From assembly GCA_001599815.1 (NCBI GenBank), contig BCIA01000006.1, forward strand, positions 1,490,961-1,554,960: DNA of 64,000 bases. Reading direction: 5' to 3'. Every line of letters starts with the position of its first letter. The first letter of the stretch is position 1. The notes under the pieces were generated by a model that was given only the letters and a program-made list of their open reading frames with translations, made no database searches and was not told the origin of the DNA. Position numbers and translations under genes: made by a program. The stretch is from Furcasterigmium furcatum (Eukaryota; Ascomycota; Sordariomycetes; Glomerellales; Plectosphaerellaceae). Below are positions 1-13,456 of this stretch, piece by piece.

Positions 1-3000
1 GTCGCTAGCGGAGGGGTGGGGGACCCTTGGAGCTGTCGGGACTGGGGGCGTTGAAAGGGTTTGATAACCGTTGAAGCGAGGTAAGGGGGGAGGACGGGGC
101 TATTGGGCGACGGCGCTGCGACGTGGCTGGGAATAGCCTCACTCCGGCGTGCTGGGCTGGGGGCGGCGGGCCTGCGCCCATGACGACGTCGTGGTCGTAC
201 GTTGCGTCTCGAACGATGGTGCCCCTTCCGCCAGGGACCTGGACGGGATTACAAGATGCAAAATCAAGGATTATGACCTGACAGCACTGGAAGGGATATT
301 TCGAACTTTGCACGGCGAGCCCCGGACGAGAGGTCCGGAGGGGGAAGTCTTGGCCTTCTCGGCGATCGAGATCTCGCCCAGGGCGGGCGAATAGCGTCAC
401 TCGACGTCCGACAAGGGCAGTGGACTCAGGCGACCAATGCCAGGTCTTGGACGCCAAGAAGTGAACCATTCCCCAGGTGTCCGTCTGATTACCCTGGATC
501 TTTGCCGGACGGGCGGGCAAGGCCAGGGCGACGTGTCGTCGCGGTGGCCTCGCCAGCCAAGAGTCCCGCCTCAGATGCAATATGCAGAAAGGCAGAGGCT
601 GCCTCTGCCGTCATGTCGTCGTCGTCGCCTGTCTCTGGTCCGACGGGAAGTGCAGCAGGGCGGCACCGGTGAAGATGGCTGAGACAAGCTTGGCGATGTC
701 TCGCTGTTTGGCCGAGGCGTCTAGAGCTACACCCGTCTCCGACGCCGACGATATCGCTGAATCCAGCATCTCGTCATCCTCATCCAGCTCTTCCTCGCAT
801 GTACGCTGTACTGCATCAGCCGCCCGCACACCATCAATCGTCTGTCGATAATATATCACCGCTCTACTTATAGCCTCGTCTTCAGAAGCGTGCATATCGC
901 CCACTCTATCTCCCACCGTGGCCGCAGCTTGGCACGGAGCACGGGATCACCACCATTCCGCGCTCAGCGAGCGCTCGTAAAAGCGCAGCTGCATCCTCCC
1001 ACACACACACTCAGCAGCGGCGACAGGACAGCGCAGCAGTTCTCACCAGTGACATCTCGGTCCCCGACTCATCGACGTGCATGCCCGCCAAGAATAGACC
1101 GCGCGATGGCGACACGGCTAATGCACCAGCACCGTTGAGAGGCGCGCGCGTCTCGCCTGCAAGCCCGGCGGCCCTAGAGCTGCGCTGTACTTGTACTGTA
1201 CGGCTCATCTCGAAACGGGACGCCTCTCGGGATAATATGAGGGCGACAGTGCAGCACGGCAGCGCCCCAGGGCGATCTGGCGTTTGGAAGTGAGACCTTG
1301 AAGACCTTTCAGGCGGTTGGTCTCACCGTCTTTCCGCCCCTTAACCCCCGGTCAGGTCAGCCAGCCCCTGGAGCGGCGTGTCTCGGGAGCACCATCGTTG
1401 TCGGTGAGCAGCCACACGTCTGTCTGACCACGGGTGTGAGTAAGTCGGGCTGATGAAAAATAAGTGAGGTGTGTTTGTCTGCTGTCAATTGTCGATGCGC
1501 TTCTTCGCAGCTGCGCTGCAGGCGACTGCTCAAGTTACGGCACAGCGCGAGGCAAACACTGCCACCGCCTCGCTGCAGCGGGCACAGCATGAGGTGCAAA
1601 GGAGAAACAGCGGCCGACAGCGATATGCACATACGGATGACAAGTCATAATGCCGGTGGACGGACTGGTGAATGTGCATATATCGCAAACTAATCACATT
1701 CACCACGTCTCCCGTCCGCCTGCACGCGCTGACGCGCAGCAGCTTAGCATCGCAGCAGCATCGCAGAAATCCCATCTCCAAATCCTCATGCTCACCCGGC
1801 GATGGAACCTCGAAATCCCACGACGGTCCCGATACAGGAGGACCCTGGATCCTCCGCCAGATCCCCCGCAGCACCGAGTCCAATCCGCCAGCTCGCCGCG
1901 CTACCGTGGTCGCTGGCTCAACGCCCAATACAACACGTCCCTACGTACTTACATATGTATGCGCTGTCGCGATGGATGAGCGAATCCCTCGCTACCACCA
2001 TCCCCGGACCGTTCTCGAAGAAACACCACCCACCACCACCGTAGATCCCCCTCCATCCTCCCCCCCAGGCGACCGTCTTGGCAATGGTGAGGTGATGTGA
2101 TGTGCTCTCCCGGCGATGCTACATGTCCGGAACCCGGAACATATTGGACGCGTCGTCGAGCACCCGCTGAGCTTATCTGCGTTTCAGGGTCCACGGAAAG
2201 GAGCGAAGGATTCTATTGCGCACATACATGCTGTGCATGCTGTACATACCTCCTCCTGTCGCTCATACTTACCTAATACTGATCCTCTCCCGGTGGTCTC
2301 CGGTGCGAAAATCCGGGGACGCAAGCACGGCAGGCAAAACAAACAAACACCGTAAAGGAACGGAGATGGCGTGCGCTGGGTGGTGGGATGAGTGATGCCC
2401 TCGCCTGCCGGGGAAGGAAGGGGGTTGGCGCGTTTGATGGGCAAACATGAGCCGGGGACGGGGATGGATTGGGATGGGCAAATGGGCGAGGGCATGGGCA
2501 AAGGGGATGGGGAATTGGACGGCCGGGAGATGGGAAAATGGGCAGATGGCACATCAAACATGGGCTCATTTCCCCTTGGGCCCTGTCTTATTGCGCGGTG
2601 GCGGAGCATCCCCCGGCGAGGGCACACTGATTTCCTTTGGTATCGTATCGCCGGCGTGGCACGTGTGTCCTCAGATCATCGCACGTGGGAGAGCAGGGAG
2701 ACGAGTCTCTGAAGATGTTTGACCGAGATTGTCCAGGGTCTCATCATTACTAACGCCCACTCGCTGCCCAGGGTTCGTCGCTTCCAGCTCAGTATCATCA
2801 CTTGTCACCAGAGCACAGGGAAGATTCATAGTTGAGTGGCACAAGTGATGCAGATTGATGATGATGTGATCGCTATTCATATGATGACCGCCGCCAATGC
2901 AATCGACAGTCGCCCGTCGCTATAGTATATGCCATCCGTGCAATTCGTCCATAGTACAAATTGGTATCATGAAAAGAGAAAAGGGGACGCCCCGTCCGCC

Positions 3001-4338
3001 GCGCCAATTTTCGTATCGAGCGCCGAGGTAAACGAACAGAAGCTGCAGCCCCGACGTCATCGTCGCGGGGCTGTGGGCTAAAAATAATACATGAACCCGC
3101 ATGTCCCCAAACCGAAGAGAGAAAAGAAGAAAGAAAAAAAAGAAAACGGAGATTTGACATGATAGGAGAAAAGGGAAGGTGGGGTCCGACAGGAGCAGGA
3201 GGAGGGGCATGACGACGCGCAGGAGATTTGCTGCGTGCTGCCCGACTGCCCTGGTTTTCGTGTCGCTGTGCAGCAGCCCTTCGAGGGCCTCATGCACGAT
3301 GATGTGACGTGAGGGAAGGGGAACCGCGCTAGGCCCAGAATGGGATCTGGAGGACCTATGGCGCGGATTCGTCCGCCTGGGCGCTTTGCATGTGGCATGC
3401 TGCGGTGCAGTCGTTTCCCCGAAGAGAGAAGGGGGCTGGCGACGATGAGGTGTCTGCGTCGTCCGTCCGCTGATGAGAGCTGACAGGAGAGAGAGAAGAG
3501 ACGACAGACGTGTCCTGTGGCGCCTGTCATGAGCGTCGCTCACCAGGCCCCTATTCCCGGTCGCCGGCCAATGGGATGACACGGATGCTCCGCATCGTGG
3601 CTCAGACGGGACGGGCTGTTCGCTCGGATCCGAAGGCCCAAGGGTCCTGTGGTCGCGAGACAGCCGGAGATGCCGAGTCGTCGTCAGAAACCCAATTCCA
3701 TCTCAAATCGAGGTGAGGCAGTTTGCGCCCATTCGAGTCAGAACCGTTAGGGTCGAGCCAGATCGAAGAAGCCTCCTGCTACTACTAGTGAGATGCACCC
3801 ACTAATAGCAGCAATAAGAGTAGAAGGTTTCGTCTGGGCTTCCCGCCCGGCCTGGCGTTCGCGCTGTTGCGTGGCGCCAACTCAATCACCCCTAGGGAGA
3901 GGCTGCGGCGCTGTCCGCGTGTCATGGGACGGGATTCCCGCCCATCGGGGGGATTTCGTGACTGGCCGTTTCCCATGGAGATTTCCAATCACGCTCCCGA
4001 TCGACCGGTCGAGGCCCCGGCAGGGCTGCTGCCCGTCTCACACGTGTCGGAAGTGGCTCCGTAGCGCTGGCAGTGAGTGGTGATGCTGCCGTTTGCCAGA
4101 TGGTGGGTGCCCGCTCGAAATGCTCCGAGCTTCTTCAAGGGCCTGAGCATCAAGCTCGTCCAGCTGGGGCTGGGGTGTGGCAGTGCCCGTGTCGAGGCGT
4201 CCTCGACAGCTGGGCATGCTGTTGTCGTAGAGTAGTTCGTATGCCGAGCATCTCAAGGTTGGATGCCCGTGCAAAATGTTGTGTGCAAGTCTTCGTCTTC
4301 CGTTCCCATCCGTGCTATCGCGCACCGCGGCGAGCCTC
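1..4338. other. Gene-poor stretch, no convincing gene
   Basis: Open frames occur on both strands, but none shows family motifs, consistent codon bias or a plausible exon chain. The most protein-like is a minus-strand frame at 611-895 (94 codons from the first ATG), acidic in the middle; I could not recognise it. Purine-rich and G-rich runs occur around 2400-2560 and A-rich tracts near 3120-3170. Base composition is GC-rich, so this does not look like RIP-mutated transposon debris. It may be the long regulatory flank of a gene outside the window or hold non-coding transcripts; nothing in the sequence decides this. Confidence 0.5.
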
Positions 4339-4578
4339 TCATTTGAAGCCCGTCTTCTTCGCGCAGCGGTCGCAGTAGTAGAGGTTCGTGGAGATACGGA
4401 CCATGCCGTACAGGCTGGGGTCGTCGGTCGAGGTCATCTCGGTGGCGGCGGCGCAGCGCATGCAGCGGATGGTCTCGACGGACACGGTGGATTGGACGTC
4501 CATGCTGGGCCTGTAGGAGCTGGACGACACGTCCGAGTCGGAGGAAGAGGAGCTGCTGTAGTCGGGGCGGCTTGACAT
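4339..4578 (-). CDS. Small conserved-looking CxxC/CxxC protein, 79 aa
   Basis: A single-exon 79-residue protein. The first third is a Ser/Asp/Tyr-rich, probably disordered segment; the rest carries two Cys pairs, C39-x2-C42 and C69-x2-C72, spaced like a small zinc ribbon or treble-clef fold. The frame stays open upstream to about 5049, but the ATG at 4578 is the first ATG in it, so the start is well fixed. I recall short proteins of this shape (Ser-rich head, paired CxxC, Lys/Gly tail) as widespread uncharacterised proteins of Pezizomycotina; that is recollection, not a search. Zinc binding is inferred from the cysteines only. It stands alone in a long gene-poor region, with about 4.3 kb free downstream and 8.9 kb free upstream. 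Function unknown. Confidence 0.72.
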   Translation of the reverse strand: MSSRPDYSSSSSSDSDVSSSSYRPSMDVQSTVSVETIRCMRCAAATEMTSTDDPSLYGMVRISTNLYYCDRCAKKTGFK

Positions 4579-7500
4579 GACGGTGTGTCTGTGTGTGATT
4601 GGGGCTGCTATTAGAGCCGTGGAATGTGGTGGTGCGTAGTCGTGATGGTGTCTGGAAGCGGTGGTCGTCAAGTCCAGTTGAGGTCGTCGACTTGGTGATA
4701 TTCTGTTCCAGTACTGGGTGTCCTTGTTGGTGTTGGTGGTTGTGTTTGGTGTGAAGGGTGTTGGATATGTCTGGAGAAGATAGGACAAGCCGAGGAAAGG
4801 TGTGGAGGGCCTGAAGGCTTTAAAGAGATGATCGATCAAGGAGCCCGGAGTCCAGGCAGCCTGCTCGGACGGATGAGACGGTGATGGGCAGGGCAGGGCA
4901 CGACAGGGGGGAGGCCCGGGCCAGCGCCAGCGAGAGAGAAACGTTGACAGGGGAGGGGCGTGTGCTAGGACTTTGTGGATGGACCGGGGGAGGGGGCGTG
5001 CGGCAGCAGTGGGAGCGTTCGTGCGTCCGTCCGTCTTGTTGTTATGCAACTATCCGGAAAGATCTGCTGCAGCCGTCGACGTAGGGAGAGACAGGGCGGG
5101 ACAGGGGTATTCTCGGCCAGGAGAAAGCTTGCTGTCAACAAGCACGGCAGCGGTCTGTCGTTTGAGGCAGACGGAAGGAGAAAAGCAAGGCGTCGTGTCT
5201 GCAGCAGCAGTTTGTGGACGATGTCGTCGTTGAGTGCCGAAAATACTTGTACCCAGGGCGAAAAGTCCAGGGTTCAGGGGGTACCGTCAGAGCCAGCACA
5301 GCCGGTAAAGCAGGAAATCCCAAATGGAAAAGCAACCAGTTGCTGTTGTGGTCCGTCCGTTGCGGCCCGAATGGAAATGAATGACTTCTTTTTTGGGCTG
5401 AGCAAAGTCGGGATTGCGCGGCGACCAGCGGCGGGACGTAAGGAGCTGCAGAGTGCCCGGCAATAACAAATCGCAGAAGGGGTGAGTAATCGTCGTGGCT
5501 GATGATGACTCTCGGCTCCGTTGCGGTGAGGTGAGGTCCTGCTCTCGTGTCCTGAACTGTACCTGACAGATATTTTCGATGGTCTCCAGAGAAAAGCAGC
5601 ACTTCTATTCATCGCCGATGGGAATCGAGACCGATAGATATATCCAACAAGTGGCCCGAGAATCACATTCCCCTTTCCCTTCATCACTTCGAGACACGCC
5701 AAATCTCGATCCAGGACTTGCAATCGAAACGGAGCCGGTCGATGAACGGAGGATCGAGAGGGATCCGCCATGGGGCGCTCATTGGCTGCGTCAGACAGAT
5801 TGTGATTAGATAAGGCGCCTGGGCATGGCTCTACCCACTCGGCGCTGTTTCACACTCGTACCGTCGGACTTTGGCACCCAAAGGGCTCCGCCCGGCATTT
5901 TGATTGCGGCGCGCTCAGTGGCCCGTTGCGAGAGCGAGAGCGAGAGCTTCTGGAACCCTTCCTCGGCCAGCCCGTTTCGTAATCTTACCGCAATGTCCCT
6001 CCACCAAGTCCTTTTCCTGACAAAGCCCTCACCCGACGAAGGTGTGATTTCGAGTCGGGCAGTCGGGCCTCGTTCTGGCCATAAAAAAGTCTTTGCTGCC
6101 TTGTTGAAAAACACACCCGAACCCCTCTTTCATCGCGAGCCCGGCCGAGGCAGGGGTTCCATGCCACGGCCACATGACTAACAACCCAAGCAGACAATGC
6201 GCTTCGTGCCCAACTCCGCTCTCGTGAAATGGGCGCAGAGACAAAGGAGCGCGGACAGGGACATGCTCGCTCTCTGTCGTGATCCGGAAACGGTGCGCGA
6301 CATGCCTAGCTCTGCGCCCAGAGTGCGTGTTTCAACCTCATCCATCGTACGAACACAGCCCTCTGTCTAAGAGGACGTTAGCTGGTTAGCTCCCCAAAAG
6401 CCCTTCTCGAGGAATCCTTCTCCGGAGTCCTGTGCCCGTGCTGCCACGGCATTGGACTTTGGGACGCTCCTCAGAAGATCAATTTGAGACGGGCCAGCGC
6501 ACGAGGAGGCACTGTTCAACACTGCCCGTCGCAGAGGCCACGAGTCGCATGCTCTCTGGCGTGACACAAGACACGACACGACGCTCCTCGAGATAGATGA
6601 GCCCTGTGGATACGGCACAGCATCGCGAGGAAGGCACCAGATGCAGGGTCTAGAAATCCCGAATCCTTCTGCCTAACCCGACCCCGCCGCCTGCTGGAGG
6701 GGTCGACTGTGCGCGCACGACGACGCCAATGCTACCTTACCACGCCATGGGAGAGCACATTTTCGCATACAACGTATTATCGCGCCGGCGGGCATTCGAT
6801 TCGATGCGGCATAGCTTGCGCCGGGAGAGCTACGCCCCGACAGCTTCATCTCCATCAGCAGCTCTCCCGCCGCCCGCCTTCCACGTACGGCAGGTGTCGT
6901 GCCCACAGCTGGCTGCACTGCACGCACGCAGGCGCGAGTAATACCGCAGATGGCCGCCTGGGCATCGCCGAATGCTCCCTCGCGGCGCTGTGCAGCTGGA
7001 GATTGGCGATGGATAAAGGCCGCTCGACCGCCTCCGAGTCCGGGTCCCGAGCCCGTGTCTTACACGCGTCCCAGGCCGGCTCCTTCCCTGTCGGGCAGTG
7101 CATCAGACAGAGACTTTTCGCGCGCGCATGGAAGAACGCTGAAGCAAAAAGACATCCTCTCATTAATGCCGTGCATAGACGGGGTGGACTCGGCTCCGCG
7201 CAACTGATTCCATCGCCATGGATGGCTGGCGCGGAAAATGTGCATGATTCGAAGCTCGAGAAAACGGAGCCAGACTGAAGAAAAATAGCGCCAGGGATGG
7301 AGACGAACCCCATAACGGAAACGGGTTTAGCGCGGGGCCGCTCGAAACTGCCGAACTTTTCTTGTCACGCCACTGGCTCTGCCGTCTGAAACAGCCAGGG
7401 CACACTGGGGCGCGGCCAATGAGTGCGCGAGAAGATTCGACGGAGGGCTTCTAGACCTCTCCGTTTGGCAGGTCCCGTCTCTCCCCGCCCCACTGAATAT

Positions 7501-10500
7501 GTTCTCGCCCGTCAAATTAATTTTTGGGCGCCGGTCACTGGTTCTGCCATTTCTGTCACCAGCGGACGAACTCCTCCACAGCAGCAGCTAGCGAAAGAAG
7601 GCCCGTTCTATCACCGTCTTCTGACTTGTCTGACATGAGTCCGCCGCTACGCCGGTTCCAGGAAGGCCTGCTGCGAAAAGCTGCCGACCATTCCGCGGCG
7701 GGCGGCGGCCCTGGGAGCGGCCGCGGTGGTGCTGACTGAATGCCGCGGACGAGAGAGGGGATAAGCTGCTCCTTCGTCCGTCGGTCAGCGCCAGGCGAGT
7801 CATCGCAGTGCTCTCGGGGTCCGGATATGTGCTCAATCGCCGTCGGCGTCGGCGTCGGCCACCGGGGCTTCCGGGTGCGACGGCAGTCGGGTGAGAAATC
7901 TCACCATTCTTACGTCCGCTGTCGACGATGTCTCGGATGCTGGATGCCTGGAGGAGCAGCGCAGACGCGGACGATCCGGCCATGATCATACGGTGCCGCG
8001 TATCAAGGTTGGAGGGAGCATATCGAACGGCACGGCATCTCGATGAGCATGACCAGACACCAACGACTAAACGAAATCATGCAAGCAGCGGGGGACACGA
8101 TGATGTGTCGATCTCAGAACCATCATCGACATTTACTGCGGAGTTGGACCCGAATCTCTCGATCATATCATCGACCCCGTGCCTGAGATGAGGGGACGCC
8201 GTTTGTTCGACACCCGGCACAGCAGCCCAATCACCAGTTCCTGCGAAGACCCGGAACGGCTAGCATCGTTGGAAACAAGGGGAAGTGGCGCGCGTTGTAT
8301 TCGCCACAACCATCGCCCGGCGACATGGGCATCGAGAATTGAGGAAATCCCATCGCGATCGACATGACATTCTGCCCCTCTGCGTCGTCCATCGAGATGT
8401 CCACCGCGATACCAGCGGGATCGTGTCATCGTGTCCCGCTGTTTGTTGTTCAACGGCTCGATCTCAGGCTTTGCGAACGTCCGAAGTCCTTCGGTGGTCG
8501 CAGGGCGCTATCACCACCCCGAAACTCAGGCTGCCTTCATGAGCCACTGCAGATCTCGATGTCGATATGCACTCCACCGGGGTTCGTCTTTTCTTTCGTC
8601 CCGTCCATCATTAAGTCCTGCACCTCTCACCTCTTTCGATCCGCCTTTCTTGTCCCGCCGTCGATCCCTCGCAACAGCCCGAACCCTCAGTTCACTTGCT
8701 GCTGATCGCCACCGAACACGCGGAACCCTTCACCCATCTCCAACGATCTGCTGGCGACGGGCCCGATGCGCGGGGCTTCAAGGGTTCTGCCATTTCCCCT
8801 CTGATTGCCCGATACTGCGCTATCTCGTCGATCCACGCGTTCGAGAACGCTGCGCGTAGGGCAATTCGACCGCCGATCACTAATAAGGCACAGGACCCCA
8901 GGACCCCAGGCCCGCGTCAGATAAATGAGCCACGAGATTGATGGTGACCTGATGAGAGACGCGCAAGCTGCGCGGACTCCAACAGTGCGGCTCAGTGGCT
9001 TGCACTCTGGCTCACGCCGCTATCACCATGGTCAAGTCAAGTCAGGGGCAGTCAGGGTCTCTCAGGGTCTCTCGGCAACGAACGACAAACTTCTAGAATG
9101 GTCCGGTCCTCTGGTTCGCCAGCGCCGCTGTCTTCATCACATCCAACGGTTGTTTCATCAACACATCACACAAACTCGTCATTGTCACTCGTCACCCGCC
9201 CGACGAATTATTGTTATCAATCCCATCCCACGCCCTCCTCATCCTGTCCTCGTGCCACGATCCTCGTCCGATCGATCCCCGTCATTCGTTTCGCGAGGCG
9301 CTTGCGTGCCCTCAATCAACGCTATGAATCCTGTTTCTGCATTCTCCCTTGTTGGCTGGCAGGATTCATCGCCATGACGGCCTTGATGAACCACCAAACC
9401 CCCGATGGCGACCCTTTCATGTTGTCTCTCGGCCAGTTGTCGCGCGCCCAATCGCACATGTGCCGTACTCTATAGATCGGCGACTTCATTCCCTCATGAG
9501 GCTGCCATTGCCACAGCTTCATCGTCGATGAATCTCACCGGCCGTCAATTCTTGCCACTCAACCCCTCAGCCAAGTGCTATCAGCCCAGACGAGCCTCCA
9601 TCTCCAGTATTCGGCAACAACAAGCTCTACGAATGTCTTGGAGTCGTCGTCTCGGCCTCGATGCCAGCAGCACGGCCGATTCTCGACCGGTCGGGGCTGT
9701 CGCCACCTTTCTCCAAGGCCCGCTGATCCATTCGCGATCTGTTCTAGGGCCCGCGACCGGTCCGCGGAATGGGAACGCCAGCCCTGTCAACCTACCAGTC
9801 CGCTGGCGCCCAGGCGGTCGTCGGCAACGGGCACCAAATGCTTGGTGGGGATTCTAGACCTCCATCGACTTCACAACCTCGGAATAGTCAGACATCCCTC
9901 GTCTGGCCACGAGGATGGCCCGCCTCCCGCCTGCCTTCCTTTGTCTCTCTCCATTGCCATGTTGCTGAAACGCCCTAACTGACCAATTCAAGTGAATGAC
10001 TAGTCATTCCGACGGCTGATGGAAGTTTACCTCAGCCCTGGGCGTCACCAGGCCAGACCCCTTTGTCCCACACCGTCGCCCTTGCTCTATCCTCGGTTCC
10101 GATCAGATAACGAAATGGACGCCTTGCTGCCCGGCGACGTCTGGCCTGGCCCATACTGGCACCGCGGCCCGCCTCCCGCCATGCCAGGTGATCTAGGGCT
10201 TCCAGACTCCCTGTCAAAGCGCCGGTCCAGGCCTTCGGGGACGAGGGATGCCGTCAACATCCGTGACTAACGATGGCATTGACGCTGCTCCGGTGGTTCT
10301 TGCTCCCCTTCACCCCGTTATAGCAATGCCTCACGCCCTGATCTGGCCCTCCTGCGGTGGACGGGCGGCCACACGCCCCGCGGGAGGAATGTACGATGAT
10401 GGCATCGTGCGTTCCTCGATCCCCGCAGGCGGTCGAGGCCTTTGGACATCTGGTCAAGTGCTCTGGATCGGGGCCGATGATGTCGTCTCGAAAGAACGAA

Positions 10501-13456
10501 GGGAGCGGTGATATATGCCATGATGGGGAGATGCATCTGGGATCTACGCGGTATCTACGCAGGGATGGGATATGACCCGAGACGGAGGTGAGTTGGCAAC
10601 CTTGGGCTTGGAGAGGTGCCGTCCGTGTATAACGGAGTGCTCGACTATTCGTTTAGGTTGCTTAGGGGCCGGCTGACGATGGCGTGCCGTTGGCTTTGTG
10701 CCGGCGGGCGAGAAGAGATGGGACGGTGTGGTGTAGCCGAGCTTCCCAGGTGCCAGGATACCGTCAAACCCCCGTCGGTGGCAGGTTCGAGCTTGCTCCG
10801 CGGGCCTTCACCGGAAGGTCTGGGCTTTCTATTATTTGCACGATCTTCCCCTTCGGGCCTCGACTTTTGATCATGGGCTTTAGCCGCCTTGAAGCTCTCC
10901 TAAGCATATCTCGTCTCATCCGAACGGTGCAGTCATCCAGACTTCTGAACCAAAGCTTCACCGTGGTAGTCCATATGCCACATCGTCATCCCATCCCATC
11001 CCCCCAACTGGTGCTCGCGCCTATCTCGTAATAGCTGGCAGCAGAGTCGAGGCACGATGAGCATTTGAGTTCTGGTTAGACCCTGAAGTCGAGTATAGAC
11101 ATCCATACTAGGACCGTCAGCCTTTCCCAGCGGCACGCGATGATTGTGGCTCCCTCCATTGCCAGGCCTGGCTCTGGTCCAGGCCCAAGTAGACGAGAGC
11201 CTCGATGGCTGTTGGCTAAAGCTCATGTCGGAGCGGAGCCTCCCCATAGGGGCGTACATGTACTGTTGAAGGGCAGTCAATTTGGTACTCCTCCAAGGAC
11301 GTGATGAAGTCAAGAATCAGACCCAATGCGCCTGTCAGCGCGTCCCTGACATTCTCCATGACATGCCAGTCTTTTCGGTTCTCAGATACTAGGAAGACAC
11401 ATTTAGAATCAACTGCTCTATGTGATTACCAGAAGGCAGTCATCGCCAACTCGCTGTCGACACGAGACACATCCCCGCGTTCGACTGTGATTCTCGCTAG
11501 CCCCCAGAGTGGGGGTGGGACGGGCATCAATAGCAACCCATACCTGATCTCAAAAATGTCTCTGTATCTGACCACGATGTCCGTCCCCCTCTCTCTTTCT
11601 CGAAGTCTTCCTTCAGCAAGTCGAGGGGTAACCATGATCTGTACTCTGTGGTTGTCTTGTCAACTCGTCAACCTCTCCGATGTTATGCCGTTGCTTTCTA
11701 CCCCTTGCACCCGAAGATGATTCCGACTGTGCCCTGAACTTCGAACATCCCCGCCACAGCCGTTCCAACACCCCGGGAGCAGGCATGTGAACTCACTCGC
11801 CTTGACGGGTACATGCGTAAATTCTCCGGGACTCTAGTATCTTTCTGGACCGACTACCCTTACCCTTACAGTGAGATCCTCCCTTTATCACACTTAATGG
11901 CATGCCGGTGACCCTCATGTCGTCATTCCAGGAAACCCCAGGCAGAGGCATCTCCCCGCCAAGGTCGACAGGAGAAACAAAAAGCCAAAGATGGCTAGCT
12001 GCTCGGCCCGAAGCTCTAGGTGATTGCGGTGAAACCGCCACACTTTGGATGCCGAAGCAAATTGTCATCCATGGACCTCGAATGTACACGGCTTCCTGCG
12101 ACTTGATATGTATTGCAGGAGCCTAGGATATACATCTAGAGATATATTCACATCTAGACAATTTATGCGCAACATCTTCATAATTGGCTCCATGTACACC
12201 CCATCAGTCCTCACTCCTCAGACCTTTCCACACGCCATGTCCGTTCATCCACCCCCTCATATCAGGCGCCATGAACCATACTCCCTCCAGGATCCTCCCT
12301 AGCTCAAAGGCCTTACACGAAGACTTGGATTACCGCCTTGTCAAATTTATCTTGAGGCAATCATCGGCAATCAGAGCTACTCCCGATAGGGGAAGCCGGG
12401 TGATCACGCTGCCTTCGGATCAGGTGGGTGGGCAGGCTGAAGGGAGCAAGGCGGATGGAGGGATGAGCTACTGCGGCAGACTGGAATGTGCGTAAAAGGT
12501 GCTCTTATTCTCGGGTTGACTCCGTTTTTAGGGCTGCCGTCTGTTAATTGAGTATCCATGCAAAATAATTACCAGAAGCCTCTGGATTGAGGGGCTCCAA
12601 ACCGCATGCTGTCTCGTCGCTGGGACCTGCTGGCCGTGGCCTCGTCGCAAGATCGCCAGGATAGGTCCAAGCAAGGGAGACGTATTCTGCGATCACTGTT
12701 GCTCATTCACATTTGGTCGCTTGACCATAGTGCCTTTCAGAAGAGGCATTCTGCTGTGACAAGATCATGTATTACTGGTGAACAACTCTTCAAAGAGCCC
12801 GACTCGTGGCATTTCACCCGCCCATCCCGCTTTTTAGGCCTCCACCTAGGTAGGCAATACTTGTCCACCCCAAGGTCCGACTAATAAATCACGCATACAT
12901 CTGGAAGAGTCTCGCGGGTCAACTACAATATTGATTGTATTAGGTCTGGACCTGCTAGCTCTAAGGTAGCTTCATGGAAAGGACTGTAACTGTACTGGCG
13001 CGTGGCCGCAGCAAGCCACGAGATCTCGGCCAGGCCAAGCGTCCGCGCGCTAAACAGGGGAGACGGCCACGTCGGGATGCCAAGATTGCTAGCTCCTTCG
13101 ACATTCAGGGGGCTCAACGCCTCAGCCGCTCAGCCGTTCATCGTCGCCCTGCTGGATAAGCTGAACGGCTCGTTCCTGTCCACTTCCAGGCGAATTGACC
13201 TCCCAAAGCGGCCGCGACGGCCTGGTTTCATGCTGTCTACTAGTAGAATCGCGAGCTCAGCTACTGATAGTTCAGTCACAACACGGCCGTGCAGCTAGAA
13301 GTAGAAGCGCGCTTGTGTAAAAAAGGCCAACGGTTCGTGCTGTCTCGTGGCGATACGGGATGATGTATATAGCCCGACTGTGCCTCGTACCCCATGAAAA
13401 GGGGCGGGGGATTTCACCACATTGTTTACATCCTAATCGCTCGTTAAATTTCAAGG
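4579..13456. other. Long (8.9 kb) gene-poor stretch
   Basis: About 8.9 kb without a gene I can support. The many open frames of 60-190 codons lie on both strands, overlap one another and start mostly at non-ATG codons. The nearest thing to a decayed gene is on the minus strand at about 11.2-11.4 kb, where roughly 70 codons before a stop read like protein. A loop resembling a tRNA T-arm (ggttcgagc, near 10785) has no pairing stem and was rejected. No satellite, transposon end or RIP-like AT-rich block was seen. The part next to 4578 should hold the promoter and 5' leader of the small CxxC gene. Confidence 0.5.

Noticed and set aside
611..895. Acidic 94-codon minus-strand frame
   Set aside because: Protein-like in places but without recognisable family, conserved start context or codon bias; the longer version begins at GTG.
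2920..3582. 220-codon minus-strand open frame
   Set aside because: Contains a poly-Phe run from an A-rich tract and no domain features; overlapping frames on the same strand are equally long.
10740..10830. tRNA-like ggttcgagc loop
   Set aside because: The flanking bases do not pair as a T-stem and no acceptor or anticodon arm can be drawn.
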